Notes: generated by a model from the sequence alone, not told the origin. A DNA stretch of 64,000 nucleotides from RYN-230 sp963844695 (GCA_963844695.1 CAWJPL010000039.1:124001-188000); one strand, 5' to 3'; positions 49,539 through 59,246 are shown, numbered from the stretch's first letter. Program-made: numbers and translations.

Positions 49539-50795
49539 TCATGCCCTTCGCCTGCCCCGGCCGGTACTGCCCCGTCCCCCGGCGGCGTGCCCGCCACTGG
49601 CGTGCCCCCCGCCGGCGTGCCCGCCACTGGTATGGCCGCCACCGGCATGGCCGCCACTGGCGTGACCGCCCTCGGGGTAGCCCGCGCCACCCCGCCCGCG
49701 CGGCCGGTCCTGGGCCCGGGCCGCGACGATGCCCAGCACCTCAGCCGCCAGCCGGGTGTCGGCATCGCGATGACCGATCGCCGCTGCGGCCTGCGACATG
49801 GCCGCCACGAGCTGCGCGTCAACCAGGATGGGCAACAGGTCCGAGCGGATCCACTCCGGGGTCAGGTCCTCGTCGGCGATGATGAGCCCGCCGCCGGCCG
49901 CCTCGATCGGCACCGCGTTGAGCCGCTGCTCGCCGTTGCCGTGCGGCAGCGGGACATAGGCCGCGGGCAGGCCCACCGCGGTGAGTTCCGCGCAGGTCAT
50001 CGCGCCGCTACGGCAGATGGCGAAGTCAGCCGCCGCGTAGGCCAGGTCCATCCGGTCCACGTACGGCAGGGTGATGTACGGCGGGCCGGAGGCCGGCAGC
50101 CGGACGTCGATGTCGCTGCGCGGCCCCATGATGTGCAGCACCTGGAGGCCGGCCGCGCGGATCGAGTCGGCGGCGTCGAGCACCGCGTAGTTCAGCGAGC
50201 GGGCGCCCTGCGAGCCGCCGGTGACCAGCAGCACCGGCAGGTCCGGGCGGAGCCCGAAGTGCGCCCGGGCCTTGTCCGCCAGGGCCAGCCGGTCCAGGCT
50301 GGCGATCTCGTGGCGCAGCGGGATCCCGATGTAGCGGGCGTGCGGGAGCTTGGTGTCGGGCTGGCCGGTGAACACGTGGGTGGTGAACCGGGCGCCGAGC
50401 CGGTTGGCCAGCCCGGGCCGGGCGTTGGCCTCGTGGACCACGATCGGCACGTGGTGGCGCCGCGCGGCCAGGTACCCCGGCGTGGCCACGTAACCGCCGA
50501 ACCCCACGAGCACATCCGCACGCGCCTCCGCCAGCACCCGCGCCGCGGCGCTCACCGACGCGCCCAGCCGGCCGGGCACGCTGAGCAGCTGCGGCGTCAG
50601 CTGACGCGGCAGCGGGACGGGCGGGATCAGGGCCAGCTCATAACCGCGCAGCGGAACCAGCCTGGTCTCCAGGCCGCGCTCGGTCCCCAGACACACGATG
50701 CTGAGCTGGGGGTCAGCCCGGCGCAGCGCATCGGCGAGGGCCAGTGCGGGCTCGATATGGCCCGCAGTCCCCCCGCCTGCGAGTACGACGCTCAT
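49539..50795 (-). CDS. murG: Lipid II-forming GlcNAc transferase MurG with His/Gly-repeat tail
   Basis: MurG transfers GlcNAc to lipid I at the inner face of the membrane. The GT-B enzyme has VVLAGGGTAGHIEPALALA, VGFGGYVATPGYLAA, VTGGSQGARSLN and CRSGAMTCAELTAVGLPA with YVPLPHGNGEQ. The last 47 residues are an extra tail of five-residue repeats (GGHAS, GGHAG, GGHTS, GGHAA), six in all, encoded by near-identical 15-base units at about 49565-49680. It ends in GRGRRRA. This tail is not part of the MurG fold. Confidence 0.95.
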   Translation of the reverse strand: MSVVLAGGGTAGHIEPALALADALRRADPQLSIVCLGTERGLETRLVPLRGYELALIPPVPLPRQLTPQLLSVPGRLGASVSAAARVLAEARADVLVGFGGYVATPGYLAARRHHVPIVVHEANARPGLANRLGARFTTHVFTGQPDTKLPHARYIGIPLRHEIASLDRLALADKARAHFGLRPDLPVLLVTGGSQGARSLNYAVLDAADSIRAAGLQVLHIMGPRSDIDVRLPASGPPYITLPYVDRMDLAYAAADFAICRSGAMTCAELTAVGLPAAYVPLPHGNGEQRLNAVPIEAAGGGLIIADEDLTPEWIRSDLLPILVDAQLVAAMSQAAAAIGHRDADTRLAAEVLGIVAARAQDRPRGRGGAGYPEGGHASGGHAGGGHTSGGHAGGGHASGGHAAGGRGSTGRGRRRA

Positions 50796-50813
50796 CGCCC
50801 GGCACTCCCTCTC

Positions 50814-52121
50814 TCACCGACGGCGCCCGGGCCCGGCTGGCTTCTCCCGCCGGCCGGCCAGGCCCAGCCAGCTTAGGACTCGCAGCGGCACGCCGGGGCC
50901 AGCCTCGGCAAGGGCCTGGCTGGCGCCGGGCTCTCGCTTGGCGAACGACATCAGCATGCCGAGCGCCACCATGGTCACGAGCAGGGAGGACAGGCCCTCG
51001 GACATCAGCGGCAGGGGCACTCCGGTAATCGGCAGCAGGCCGAGGACCGCACCCATGTTGACCAGCGCCTGGACCACGATCCAGGCGGTGGCCGCCCCGG
51101 CGGCCAGCCGCATGAAGGTGTCCTGCACCCGGCGGGCGATCCGCAGCCCGGCGTACGCGAGGCCCCCGTAGAGGAAGGTCACGCAGAGCGTGCCGAGCAG
51201 GCCCAGTTCCTCGCCCAGGATCGCGAAGATGAAGTCGGTCGTCGATTCCGGGACCCAGCCCCATTTCTCCCGGCTGGCGCCGAGGCCCACGCCGAACCAG
51301 CCACCCGAGCCGACCGCCCACTTGCCCTGGATGCTCTGCTGGTTCGGGCCGACCGGGCTGCCGGCGGGGCCCAGGTAGCCGGTCAGCCGCTTCAGCCGCC
51401 AGGGTTCGACCACGATCATGATCAGCAGCACCAGGCCGATGACGGCCAGCATGCCCAGCATCAGCCGTCCCGGCGTGCCGATGATCCACAGCAGCGCCAG
51501 GAAGATGATGAGCAGCATGAACGTGGTGCCCAGGTCGTCACCCATCATCACCAGCAGGGCCATGATGACGACCCCGGGCAGCAGCGGGATCAGCAGCTGC
51601 CGCCAGTCCTCGAGCTGACCGAGCTTCTCCTTGCGGGCCAGCAGATCCGCACCCCACAGCACGAAGGCCAGCTTGGCCAGCTCGGACGGCTGGAACTGGA
51701 CCGGGCCGATCTGCAGCCAGCGGGCCGCGCCGCCGGTGGTGACGCCGATGAACGGGACCAGCACGAGCCCGAGCAGCGAGATGAACATCAGCGGGTAGGC
51801 GGCGGCCCGGAACCGGGACGGTGAGCACTTGGCCGCCACCCACATGCAGGGCAGCCCGATCAGCACGCCGAACATCTGGTGCTGGAGTCCGGACCACGGC
51901 GAGATGCCGTTCATCAGGCCGGTCGCCGAGGAGGTGGACAGGACCATGACCAGGCCGAGGGCCAGGAGCAGCGTGGTGATCCCGAGGACCAGGTAGAAGG
52001 ACGTCAGCGGCCGGTCCAGGAACGCGAACCGGGCCGATACCCGGCCCCGTGCTGTCTCGCTCCACGACCCCGCGCCGTCCGCGGCCTGGTAGGACGTGTC
52101 CGCCGACACCTCAGAGACCAT
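50814..52121 (-). CDS. ftsW: Lipid II polymerase/flippase-family FtsW
   Basis: This SEDS-family membrane protein polymerises glycan at the septum with FtsI. The 435-residue product has about ten hydrophobic segments. SEDS landmarks are PSELAKLAFVLWGADLLARK, GDDLGTTFMLLIIF, WAVGSGGWFGVGLGASREKW and the C-terminal LPLMSEGLSSLLVTMVALGM. It follows mraY directly (57 bases), where murD would normally intervene. Confidence 0.95.
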   Translation of the reverse strand: MVSEVSADTSYQAADGAGSWSETARGRVSARFAFLDRPLTSFYLVLGITTLLLALGLVMVLSTSSATGLMNGISPWSGLQHQMFGVLIGLPCMWVAAKCSPSRFRAAAYPLMFISLLGLVLVPFIGVTTGGAARWLQIGPVQFQPSELAKLAFVLWGADLLARKEKLGQLEDWRQLLIPLLPGVVIMALLVMMGDDLGTTFMLLIIFLALLWIIGTPGRLMLGMLAVIGLVLLIMIVVEPWRLKRLTGYLGPAGSPVGPNQQSIQGKWAVGSGGWFGVGLGASREKWGWVPESTTDFIFAILGEELGLLGTLCVTFLYGGLAYAGLRIARRVQDTFMRLAAGAATAWIVVQALVNMGAVLGLLPITGVPLPLMSEGLSSLLVTMVALGMLMSFAKREPGASQALAEAGPGVPLRVLSWLGLAGRREKPAGPGRRR

Positions 52122-52178
52122 TATCCAAGTCTCGGTCCCGCGGGCCGCCGGGCCGGGGACATCCGCCGCGTGTCGCGC

Positions 52179-53240
52179 CTATTTAGGCATCCACTCCACG
52201 TAGAAAATGCCGAGGCCGAGGGCGACGAACATGGCCGAGATCAGCCAGAACCTGATCACGATGGTGGTTTCCGCCCAGCCCTTCAGCTCGAAGTGATGCT
52301 GCAGCGGCGCCATCCGGAACACCCGGCGGCCGGTCATCTTGAACGAGCCGACCTGGATGATCACGGACAGGGCGATGACCACGAAGATGCCGCCGAGGAT
52401 GGCCAGCAGCAGCTGGGTCTTGGTGCACACGGCCAGCCCGGCCAGCACCCCGCCGAGGGCCAGCGACCCGGTGTCGCCCATGAAGATCCGGGCGGGTGGC
52501 GCGTTCCACCACAGGAAGCCGAAGCAGGCCCCGAGCACCGACGCCGCCACCACCGCCAGGTCCAGCGGGTCACGCACGTCGTAACAGTGCGGGGCGAGGA
52601 AGGCGGTGCAGTCGTTACGCAGCTGCCAGTTGCCGATCAGCACGTACGCGGCGAGCGCGAGGCAGGCGCAGCCGGTGGCCAGGCCGTCCAGGCCGTCGGT
52701 CAGGTTCACCGCGTTGGACGTGCCGGCGATCAGGAAGACGATCCACAGCATGAACCCGGTGACCCCGATCGCCGGGCCGAAGTCGCGCAGGAAGGACAGG
52801 TGCGCGTCGGCCGGGGTCAGGTCGTACCCGTCGGCGAAGTGCTGCTGCACCACGAGCAGCGCGAACACCGCGCCCACCACGGCCTGGCCGGCCAGCTTGG
52901 CGCCGCTGCGCAAGCCCAGGCTGCGCTGTTTGTAGATCTTGATGAAGTCGTCGAGAAAGCCGACCACGCCCAGGCCCACCATCAGGAACAAGACCAGCAC
53001 GCCCGAGACGGACGGCTCCTGCCCGGTGAAGATGTTGCCGACGAAGTAGCCGACCACCGCCGCGATGACGATGACGGTCCCGCCCATGGTGGGGGTGCCG
53101 CGCTTGGTCGCGTGCCCGGCCGGCCCCTCCTCCCGGATCAGCTGGCCGTAGCCGCGCCGGGAGAAGATCTTGATGGCGAGCGGCGTGCCGAACAGCGAGA
53201 GCAGCAGCGAGATCCCCGCCGACAGCAGGATCGTCCTCAA
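52179..53240 (-). CDS. mraY: Phospho-MurNAc-pentapeptide transferase
   Basis: MraY makes lipid I from UDP-MurNAc-pentapeptide and undecaprenyl phosphate. The 353-residue protein has about ten membrane helices. It carries the catalytic Asp motifs GFLDDFIKIYKQRSLGLR and NAVNLTDGLDGLATG, GDTGSLALGG, and the C-terminal PLQHHFELKGWAE. The N-terminal GPAGHATKRGTPTMGG is conserved. It overlaps murF by four bases. Confidence 0.97.
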   Translation of the reverse strand: MRTILLSAGISLLLSLFGTPLAIKIFSRRGYGQLIREEGPAGHATKRGTPTMGGTVIVIAAVVGYFVGNIFTGQEPSVSGVLVLFLMVGLGVVGFLDDFIKIYKQRSLGLRSGAKLAGQAVVGAVFALLVVQQHFADGYDLTPADAHLSFLRDFGPAIGVTGFMLWIVFLIAGTSNAVNLTDGLDGLATGCACLALAAYVLIGNWQLRNDCTAFLAPHCYDVRDPLDLAVVAASVLGACFGFLWWNAPPARIFMGDTGSLALGGVLAGLAVCTKTQLLLAILGGIFVVIALSVIIQVGSFKMTGRRVFRMAPLQHHFELKGWAETTIVIRFWLISAMFVALGLGIFYVEWMPK

Positions 53241-54712
53241 GGTGCCGTCTCCTCTGGTGCCGCCGTCTGCCCGGGGACCGCCGTCTGACCGGGTACCACC
53301 GTCTGCCCAGAGACCACGGGCCCCTCCCCGGTCAAGGCGAGCGCAACCCGTTCCAGGCCGGCCGAGCGTGACGCCTTCACCAGCACAACGTCCCCGGGCG
53401 CCAGCCGGTGCCCGAGCTCGTCGAGGGCGGCGGCCGCGTCCGGGGCGTAGATCAGCTCACCGCCCCAGGACGGCTCGGCCTTGGCCCCGGTCAGGATGGG
53501 GGCCGCCTCCTCACCGACCACGATAAGGCCGGTCAGGCCGGCCTGGGCCGCGTACCCGCCGATCTCCTCGTGCCGGGTCCGGGAGTGCGCGCCCAGCTCG
53601 CTCATCGGGCCGAGCACCGCGAACGAGCGGCGCCCGCGGGCCAGCACGGCCAGCGTGTCCAGCGCGGACCGGACCGCCTCGGGGTTGGCGTTGTAGGCGT
53701 CGTTGAGCACCGTGACGCCGTCCGGGCGCTCGGTGACCTCCATCCGCCAGCGGCTGCGGGCCTCCGCCTCGGACAGCCGCTGCGCGATGTCCCGCACGGG
53801 CAGGCCCAGCTCACCGGCCAGCGCGGCCGCGGCGAGCGCGTTGTAGACGTTGTGCCCGCCGTACAGGCGCAGCTGGACGGAGCCGGATCCGGCCGGGCTG
53901 ACCAGCCGGAACCCGGGCCGGCCACGGTCGTCGAGCCGGACGTCCTCGGCCCGCACGTCAGCTGGCCCGCGGCCGAACGTCACCACCCGCGCCGCAGTCT
54001 GCGCGGCCATGGCCATGACCCGGGGATCGTCGGCGTTGAGCAGCGCGACGCCGTCCTGCGGCAGCGCCGCGGGCAGCTCGGCTTTGGCCCGGGCGACTTC
54101 CTCGATGCCGCCGAACTCGCCCTCATGCGCGTGTCCCACGCAGAGCACCACGCCGAGCCGGGGCGGGGCGATCTGGCACAGGTGGGCGATGTGCCCGGGT
54201 CCCCGGGCGGACAGCTCGAGCACCAGGTAACGGGTCTCGGCGGTAGCGCGCAGCACGGTCAGCGGGTGGCCGATCTCGTTGTTCCAGGACGCCCGCGGCG
54301 CCACGGTGGGGCCGAGGGTCTCCACCAGCTGGGCGGCCAGGTCCTTGGTGGTGGTCTTGCCGGCGGACCCGGTGATCCCGGCGATCTGCAGCCGGGGCAG
54401 GGCGTCCACTACGGCGCGGGCCAGCTGCCCCAGGGCCTGCGTGACGTCCGGCACGATCAGCGCGGGCGCCCCGCACGGCCGGGTGGCCAGCACCGCGGCC
54501 GCCCCGGCGGCCGCGGCCTGTGCGGCGAACTCGTGCCCGTCGACCCGGGTCCCGGGCAGGGCCGCGAACAGGGCACCGGGGGCAGCCGCCCGGGAGTCGA
54601 TGATCACCGGGCCGGTGACCATCGTGGCCGGATCGGCCTGCTGGCCCGGGGCCGCCCCCACCAGCTGGGCCCCGGTGAGCTCGGCGATGGCCCCGAGGGA
54701 GAGCGGGATCAC
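53237..54712 (-). CDS. murF: UDP-MurNAc-tripeptide D-Ala-D-Ala ligase
   Basis: MurF adds D-Ala-D-Ala to the UDP-MurNAc tripeptide. The 491-residue ligase has the ATP loop GITGSAGKTTTKDLAAQLVE, LELSARGPGHIAHL, NADDPRVMAMA and the C-terminal LNDAYNANPEAVRSALDTLA. A short Val/Pro/Gly-Gln-Thr repeat tail (VVPGQTAVPGQTAAP) follows the fold. It overlaps murE and mraY by four bases each. Confidence 0.95.
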   Translation of the reverse strand: MIPLSLGAIAELTGAQLVGAAPGQQADPATMVTGPVIIDSRAAAPGALFAALPGTRVDGHEFAAQAAAAGAAAVLATRPCGAPALIVPDVTQALGQLARAVVDALPRLQIAGITGSAGKTTTKDLAAQLVETLGPTVAPRASWNNEIGHPLTVLRATAETRYLVLELSARGPGHIAHLCQIAPPRLGVVLCVGHAHEGEFGGIEEVARAKAELPAALPQDGVALLNADDPRVMAMAAQTAARVVTFGRGPADVRAEDVRLDDRGRPGFRLVSPAGSGSVQLRLYGGHNVYNALAAAALAGELGLPVRDIAQRLSEAEARSRWRMEVTERPDGVTVLNDAYNANPEAVRSALDTLAVLARGRRSFAVLGPMSELGAHSRTRHEEIGGYAAQAGLTGLIVVGEEAAPILTGAKAEPSWGGELIYAPDAAAALDELGHRLAPGDVVLVKASRSAGLERVALALTGEGPVVSGQTVVPGQTAVPGQTAAPEETAP

Positions 54713-56334
54713 GCGTCGTCCCCCAGCCAGCCCCGGGCCGCGTCCGGGCCGCCGCGGTCGTGGTCACCACGGTCCCGGTCACCACGGGCGGCCAGCACCT
54801 CGGCGACGGCGTCCGCGGCGACTTCCCGGTCGTCGAACGGGGTTACCTGGCCCGCGGCGTACTGCCCGCGCTCGTGGCCCTTGCCCGCTACCAGCACGAT
54901 GTCCCCTTTGCCCGCGGCCGCTACGGCCAGCCCGATCGCCGCGGCCCGGTCCGGCTCGATGATCATCCGTCCGCGGCGCTCGGGCGGCACGGTCAGGACC
55001 CCCTGCAGCATCTCGGCCAGGATGGCCAGCGGGTCCTCCGAGCGAGGGTTGTCACTGGTCAGGATGGCCAGGTCGGCGAGGCTTACGGCGGCCGCGCCCA
55101 TCAGCGGCCGTTTGGCCCGGTCCCGGTCACCGCCACAGCCCAGCACGATCGACAGCCGCCCCTGGGTGACCGGCCGCAGGGCGCGGAGTACCGCCTCGAC
55201 CGCGCCGGGTTTGTGCGAGTAGTCCACCAGCACGGTGAAGTCCTGGCCGCGCTCCACCCGCTCCAGCCGGCCCGGCACGCCCGGCGCGGACGCGACCCCG
55301 GCGACCGCGGCCGCCAGGCTGACCCCCGCCTCGACGAGGGCGACGATCGCGCCCAGCGCGTTGGAGACATTGAACGGGCCGGGCAGCGTCACTGACGCGT
55401 CGGCCTCCACCCCACCCGGGCCGACGACCCGGAACGTGCTCCCGTCCGCGCCGCACCGCACGTCAGCCGCGCGCCAGTCGGCGGCCTGGTCCCCGGCGGC
55501 GGAGATGGTGGTGACCGGGATCTGGGCCCGGCCGGCCAGCTTGCGGCCCCACTCGTCGTCGGTGTTGACCACGCCGACACGGGCGAAGCCGGGGGTGAAC
55601 AGGCCCGCCTTGACCTCGAAGTACTCGTCCATGCTGGCGTGGAAGTCCAGGTGGTCCTGGGACAGGTTGGTGAACACCACGACGTCGTAGGTGGTGCCGG
55701 TGACCCGGCCCAGGGCCAGCGCGTGGCTCGAGACCTCCATCGCGGCCGCTGTCACCCCGCGCCGCACCATCTCGGCCAGCAGCGCCTGCAGGTCGGTGGC
55801 CTCGGGCGTGGTGAGCTGGCTCGGCGCGACGGTCCCGGCCACCCGGGTCTCCACCCCGCCCAGCAGCCCGGTCACGTGACCGGCCCGGCGCAGGCCAGAC
55901 TCCAGCAGGTAGGTGGTGCTGGTCTTGCCGCTGGTGCCGGTCACGCCGATGAGGGTCAGCCGGCTGGACGGGTTCCCGTAGATCCAGGACGCGATCTCAC
56001 CCAGCCGGGCCCGCGGATCGGAGACCACGAACACCGGCAGCCCGCAGTGCCGGGCCAGGCTCTTGCCGTCCGGGTCGGTGAGCACGGCCACCGCCCCGGC
56101 GGCGGCCGCGTCGTCACAGAAGCGCGCGCCGTGATGCTGGGTGCCCGGGAGGGCCGCGTACAGGTCACCGGGCCGCACCCGGCGTGAGTCATGAGTCACG
56201 CCGGAGACCATGACCGGGCCGCCCGGCCCGGCCAGCGGATCGGAGCCAGCCCGTCCGGTACTCAGTCCGAGCAACATGGCCAGTTCGGAGAGCGGACGCG
56301 GCGGGACATCGCGTGGAAGGAGAGCCGCAGGCAC
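54709..56334 (-). CDS. murE: UDP-MurNAc-L-Ala-D-Glu: meso-DAP ligase
   Basis: MurE adds the third residue of the stem peptide. The ATP loop is IGVTGTSGKTSTTYLLESGL, and AMEVSSHALALGRV follows. The DNPR motif in TSDNPRSEDPLAIL predicts meso-diaminopimelate rather than lysine. GKGHERGQ follows near the C-terminus, then an Arg/Gly/Asp tail. GTG 56334 was chosen so that the gene clears the ftsI end; ATG 56391 gives 19 more residues and a 38-base overlap with ftsI. Confidence 0.93.
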   Translation of the reverse strand: MPAALLPRDVPPRPLSELAMLLGLSTGRAGSDPLAGPGGPVMVSGVTHDSRRVRPGDLYAALPGTQHHGARFCDDAAAAGAVAVLTDPDGKSLARHCGLPVFVVSDPRARLGEIASWIYGNPSSRLTLIGVTGTSGKTSTTYLLESGLRRAGHVTGLLGGVETRVAGTVAPSQLTTPEATDLQALLAEMVRRGVTAAAMEVSSHALALGRVTGTTYDVVVFTNLSQDHLDFHASMDEYFEVKAGLFTPGFARVGVVNTDDEWGRKLAGRAQIPVTTISAAGDQAADWRAADVRCGADGSTFRVVGPGGVEADASVTLPGPFNVSNALGAIVALVEAGVSLAAAVAGVASAPGVPGRLERVERGQDFTVLVDYSHKPGAVEAVLRALRPVTQGRLSIVLGCGGDRDRAKRPLMGAAAVSLADLAILTSDNPRSEDPLAILAEMLQGVLTVPPERRGRMIIEPDRAAAIGLAVAAAGKGDIVLVAGKGHERGQYAAGQVTPFDDREVAADAVAEVLAARGDRDRGDHDRGGPDAARGWLGDDA

Positions 56335-56353
56335 GGGCCGAGGGTACCTCTGA

Positions 56354-58066
56354 TCACGGTGCCGTGAGCCTGACGTTGGGACGCTTGCCATGATCAGGCG
56401 GAATCTTCATCGTCTTCAGTGCGAAGCTCATGACCTTATAGAAGACAGGGCCTGCCACCTGGATGCCGAAGTAGCCGCCCTTACGCGGATTCTGCACGTT
56501 CACCGCCACGACCAGCTTCGGGCTCCCGGCCGGCGCGATCCCGATCAGGCTCGACCCGTACAGGCACAGGCAGCCGCCCTTCTTCGGGTCGGCGATCTGC
56601 GCGGTCCCGGTCTTGGCCGCGATCGAGTACCCCGGTATCTCCGCCCAGGGCTCCGCCACCTGGGCGTCGACCCAGGGCACCTGCTGCAGGATGCCCATCA
56701 GCTGATGAGCCGTCTTGGTCTGGATGACGCGGTGGGCAGCGGACCGCGGGGCGGGCACGAACCGGCCGCTAGCGCCAGTGGTGCCCGCCACGACCGAGGG
56801 GGTCACCCGGACCCCGCCGTTGGCGATCGTGGCGTAGACGCTGGCCATCTGGACCGCGGTGACCGCGACGCCCTGGCCGAACGACAGGGTGTACCGCTCG
56901 TCCCCCCACCACTTGGACACCGGGTACAGGATGCCGTTGCTCTGCGCGGGCAGGCCGGGCACGCTCGGCTGGCCGATGCCGAAGTTCCTGAAGTACTGGT
57001 ACTGCGTCTTCGGGCTGACGTGCTGGGCCACCTGGACCATGCCCACGTTGCTGGAATGGGCGATGATCCCGGCGATCGTCCATCTCTCGGTGGGGTGGTA
57101 CTCCGCGTCATGGAAGGGGAAGCCGTCGATATCGATCGACTCGGGCACGGTGTAGGCACTCAGCGGCGTCTGGCCGCCGTGCTCCATGGCCGCCGAGGCG
57201 GTGATCACCTTAGCCGTGCTGCCCGGGTCGAACACGTTGGCCACGGGAATGTCCGTGGTGCCGGCCACGCTGGCCGGGTGGGCCGGGTTGAACGACGGTG
57301 ACTGCGCCATAGCCAGGATCTTCCCCGTGCTGGGCTGCATGATGACCACGGTGCAGTTGCTCGCGTCGGTCTTCTTCACTTCCTGCGCGCAGGCCTGCTC
57401 GGCCTCCCACTGGAGACTGGCCAGGATGGTGAGCCGGACGTTGTCGCCCGGCACCATCTGCCGGGTCGTCTGCCCGGCTACCGGGATGGGCTGGTCGTTG
57501 GTGCCCAGCTGGACTTCCTGCTCGCCGGTCCGGCCGGCCAGCAGCGAGTTGTCCGCCTGCTCGATACCGGCCTCGCCGGTCAGCACGCCCGCGCCGTTGG
57601 TGTTGGTGAAACCGATGAGGTTGGCGGCCAGCTCCCCGTTCGGGTACTCCCGCGTGTAAGACGGCGTCATCGCGATGCCCGGCTCGTTGAGCGCGGTGAT
57701 GGCGGCGGCCGTCGTCGCGGACACGGTCTTCTTGAGGACCACGTAGTCCTTCGACGTGGGGTTCTCCAGCTTGGCCAGGATGGCCGCCGCGCTCATCCCG
57801 AGCGGCCCGGCCAGCGCGCTGGCCACCTCGCTGAACGACCTCTTCGCGTGGGTGATCAACGGCGGGTCGGCGTGGACCAGGTCGGTCTGCACGGTCATCG
57901 CGAGCGTGGTGCCGTCCGCGCTGGTGATGCTGCCGCGGACGGCCGGCACCGGGATCGTGGTGAGCCGCCAGCTATCAGCCTTGGCCCGGTAGATCGAGCC
58001 TTCCATGGCCTGGAGCTGGACCAGCCGCCCAGCGATCAGGGACAGCACGAAGCCGATGCAGAGCAA
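56354..58066 (-). CDS. ftsI: Peptidoglycan D,D-transpeptidase FtsI (PBP3); true N-terminus in another frame
   Basis: FtsI cross-links septal peptidoglycan with FtsW. The transpeptidase motifs are FDPGSTAKVITA (SxxK), AHSSNVGM (SxN) and IAAKTGTAQIA (KTG). The membrane anchor is LLCIGFVLSLIAGRLVQLQA. This frame has no ATG or GTG before the anchor, only TTG 58066, and it opens at 58378 into an Arg/Gly-rich stretch. The natural start is probably GTG 58503, overlapping the ftsL stop (GTGA), one frame away. A single-base shift somewhere in 58102-58380, a run of G/C, would join them and add a cytoplasmic tail of about 145 residues. Confidence 0.9.
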   Translation of the reverse strand: MLCIGFVLSLIAGRLVQLQAMEGSIYRAKADSWRLTTIPVPAVRGSITSADGTTLAMTVQTDLVHADPPLITHAKRSFSEVASALAGPLGMSAAAILAKLENPTSKDYVVLKKTVSATTAAAITALNEPGIAMTPSYTREYPNGELAANLIGFTNTNGAGVLTGEAGIEQADNSLLAGRTGEQEVQLGTNDQPIPVAGQTTRQMVPGDNVRLTILASLQWEAEQACAQEVKKTDASNCTVVIMQPSTGKILAMAQSPSFNPAHPASVAGTTDIPVANVFDPGSTAKVITASAAMEHGGQTPLSAYTVPESIDIDGFPFHDAEYHPTERWTIAGIIAHSSNVGMVQVAQHVSPKTQYQYFRNFGIGQPSVPGLPAQSNGILYPVSKWWGDERYTLSFGQGVAVTAVQMASVYATIANGGVRVTPSVVAGTTGASGRFVPAPRSAAHRVIQTKTAHQLMGILQQVPWVDAQVAEPWAEIPGYSIAAKTGTAQIADPKKGGCLCLYGSSLIGIAPAGSPKLVVAVNVQNPRKGGYFGIQVAGPVFYKVMSFALKTMKIPPDHGKRPNVRLTAP

Positions 58067-58499
58067 GGTGATGCGCAGCCGGCGGGGCGGGCTGCCGCGG
58101 GTCAGCGTGCCGCGGCGCGGCGAACTGCGGGCCTGGCTGGCCGACCCGCCCCGGCCCCGGGCGGTACGGCCCCGGGCCGACCCGCCCCGGGCCGCAAAGC
58201 CCCGGGCCGCATCGCCCCGGGGTGAGCCACCTCGGGCCGGGCCACCCCGGGCCGGGCCTGGGCGGCGCGGCGGGCACCTGCGGGATCGGCGGACGGCCCG
58301 GCGGCGCGCCCGGTCCGCGGGCCCGGCCGGGCCGGCCGCCCGTCGGGCGCGGAACGCGGTGCCCGGCCGTGCCCCGCCTCACCACGGCCGCCCGGGCCGC
58401 TGTCGCGGGTCCGCCTGCCCGCGGCCGCCCGCCCGGGCCCGGTCGCGGCGGGCGGCCGCCGGGCCCGCGCGCCGGGACGGCCGTCACCCTGACCATCTT

Positions 58500-59246
58500 T
58501 CACGGGGTGTATCCCGGGACCGCGGGAACGCCCGGCTCGGTAGCGGGCTGGCGGTTGATGTGGCCGGTCTTGAGGTTGAGGAACTTGGTCAGCGGCGGTT
58601 CGACCATGCCGAGCTGAAGCGCCCGCTTCGCGATCACGGACGGAGCGGACTCCTCGGCGACCTGCTGCCTGAGCGCCTGCACCTGCTGGGCCCGGACGGT
58701 CTGCGCCTGCTGCAGGCTGGTGATCTGATACGAGCCGGTGGCCAGGATCGTGTTGATCACGAGCAGGCAGATCAGCCCGCCGCCGAGCAGCGCGGTCACG
58801 AAGACGATGAACGGGGTCCGCGCCATGGCCGCGGACGACGCACCGGCCAAGGCCCCGGCCTGGGCCCCGGCGCCTGCCGGGCGTGGCTGCCCGGGGGCAC
58901 GGTCCGGGGCGAGGGCGGCCGGGCGTCCCTGGCCTGGTCCGGCCGGACGGCCTGGACCGGGTCCAGCGGCCCGGCGGCGGGCTGGCCTCGGCCGGCCCGG
59001 CAGCACCGGGGACGGCGATCCCGCCGGCGCCCGTGCTCCCCGGCTGGCTGGAGCCTGGTCCTCCTGCCCCCGGGCGCCCTTACCCCGGGTCCGGGCCCCC
59101 GGGACGGCCGGCTCCTGGACACTGCCCTCCCGCGCACGGGGCTCCCGGGCCCGGGGCTGCCGCGCACCGGGCTCCCGGGCACTCTGGCCCGCAGCGGTGG
59201 GCGGCCGCGGCCGGGCCCCCGTCTTCACGTCAGTGCGCACGCTCAC
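58500..59246 (-). CDS. ftsL: Cell division protein FtsL-like
   Basis: The 248-residue bitopic protein has a very long Arg/Pro/Ala-rich cytoplasmic region (about 140 residues). One membrane segment (TPFIVFVTALLGGGLICLLV) and a short coiled coil (LQQAQTVRAQQVQALRQQVA) follow, then the FtsL-type ending. Its place between rsmH and ftsI supports FtsL. The GTG at 59246 with AAGGGGG upstream was chosen; the frame continues to 59462 through a tandem-repeat tract that may or may not be translated. Confidence 0.8.
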   Translation of the reverse strand: MSVRTDVKTGARPRPPTAAGQSAREPGARQPRAREPRAREGSVQEPAVPGARTRGKGARGQEDQAPASRGARAPAGSPSPVLPGRPRPARRRAAGPGPGRPAGPGQGRPAALAPDRAPGQPRPAGAGAQAGALAGASSAAMARTPFIVFVTALLGGGLICLLVINTILATGSYQITSLQQAQTVRAQQVQALRQQVAEESAPSVIAKRALQLGMVEPPLTKFLNLKTGHINRQPATEPGVPAVPGYTP

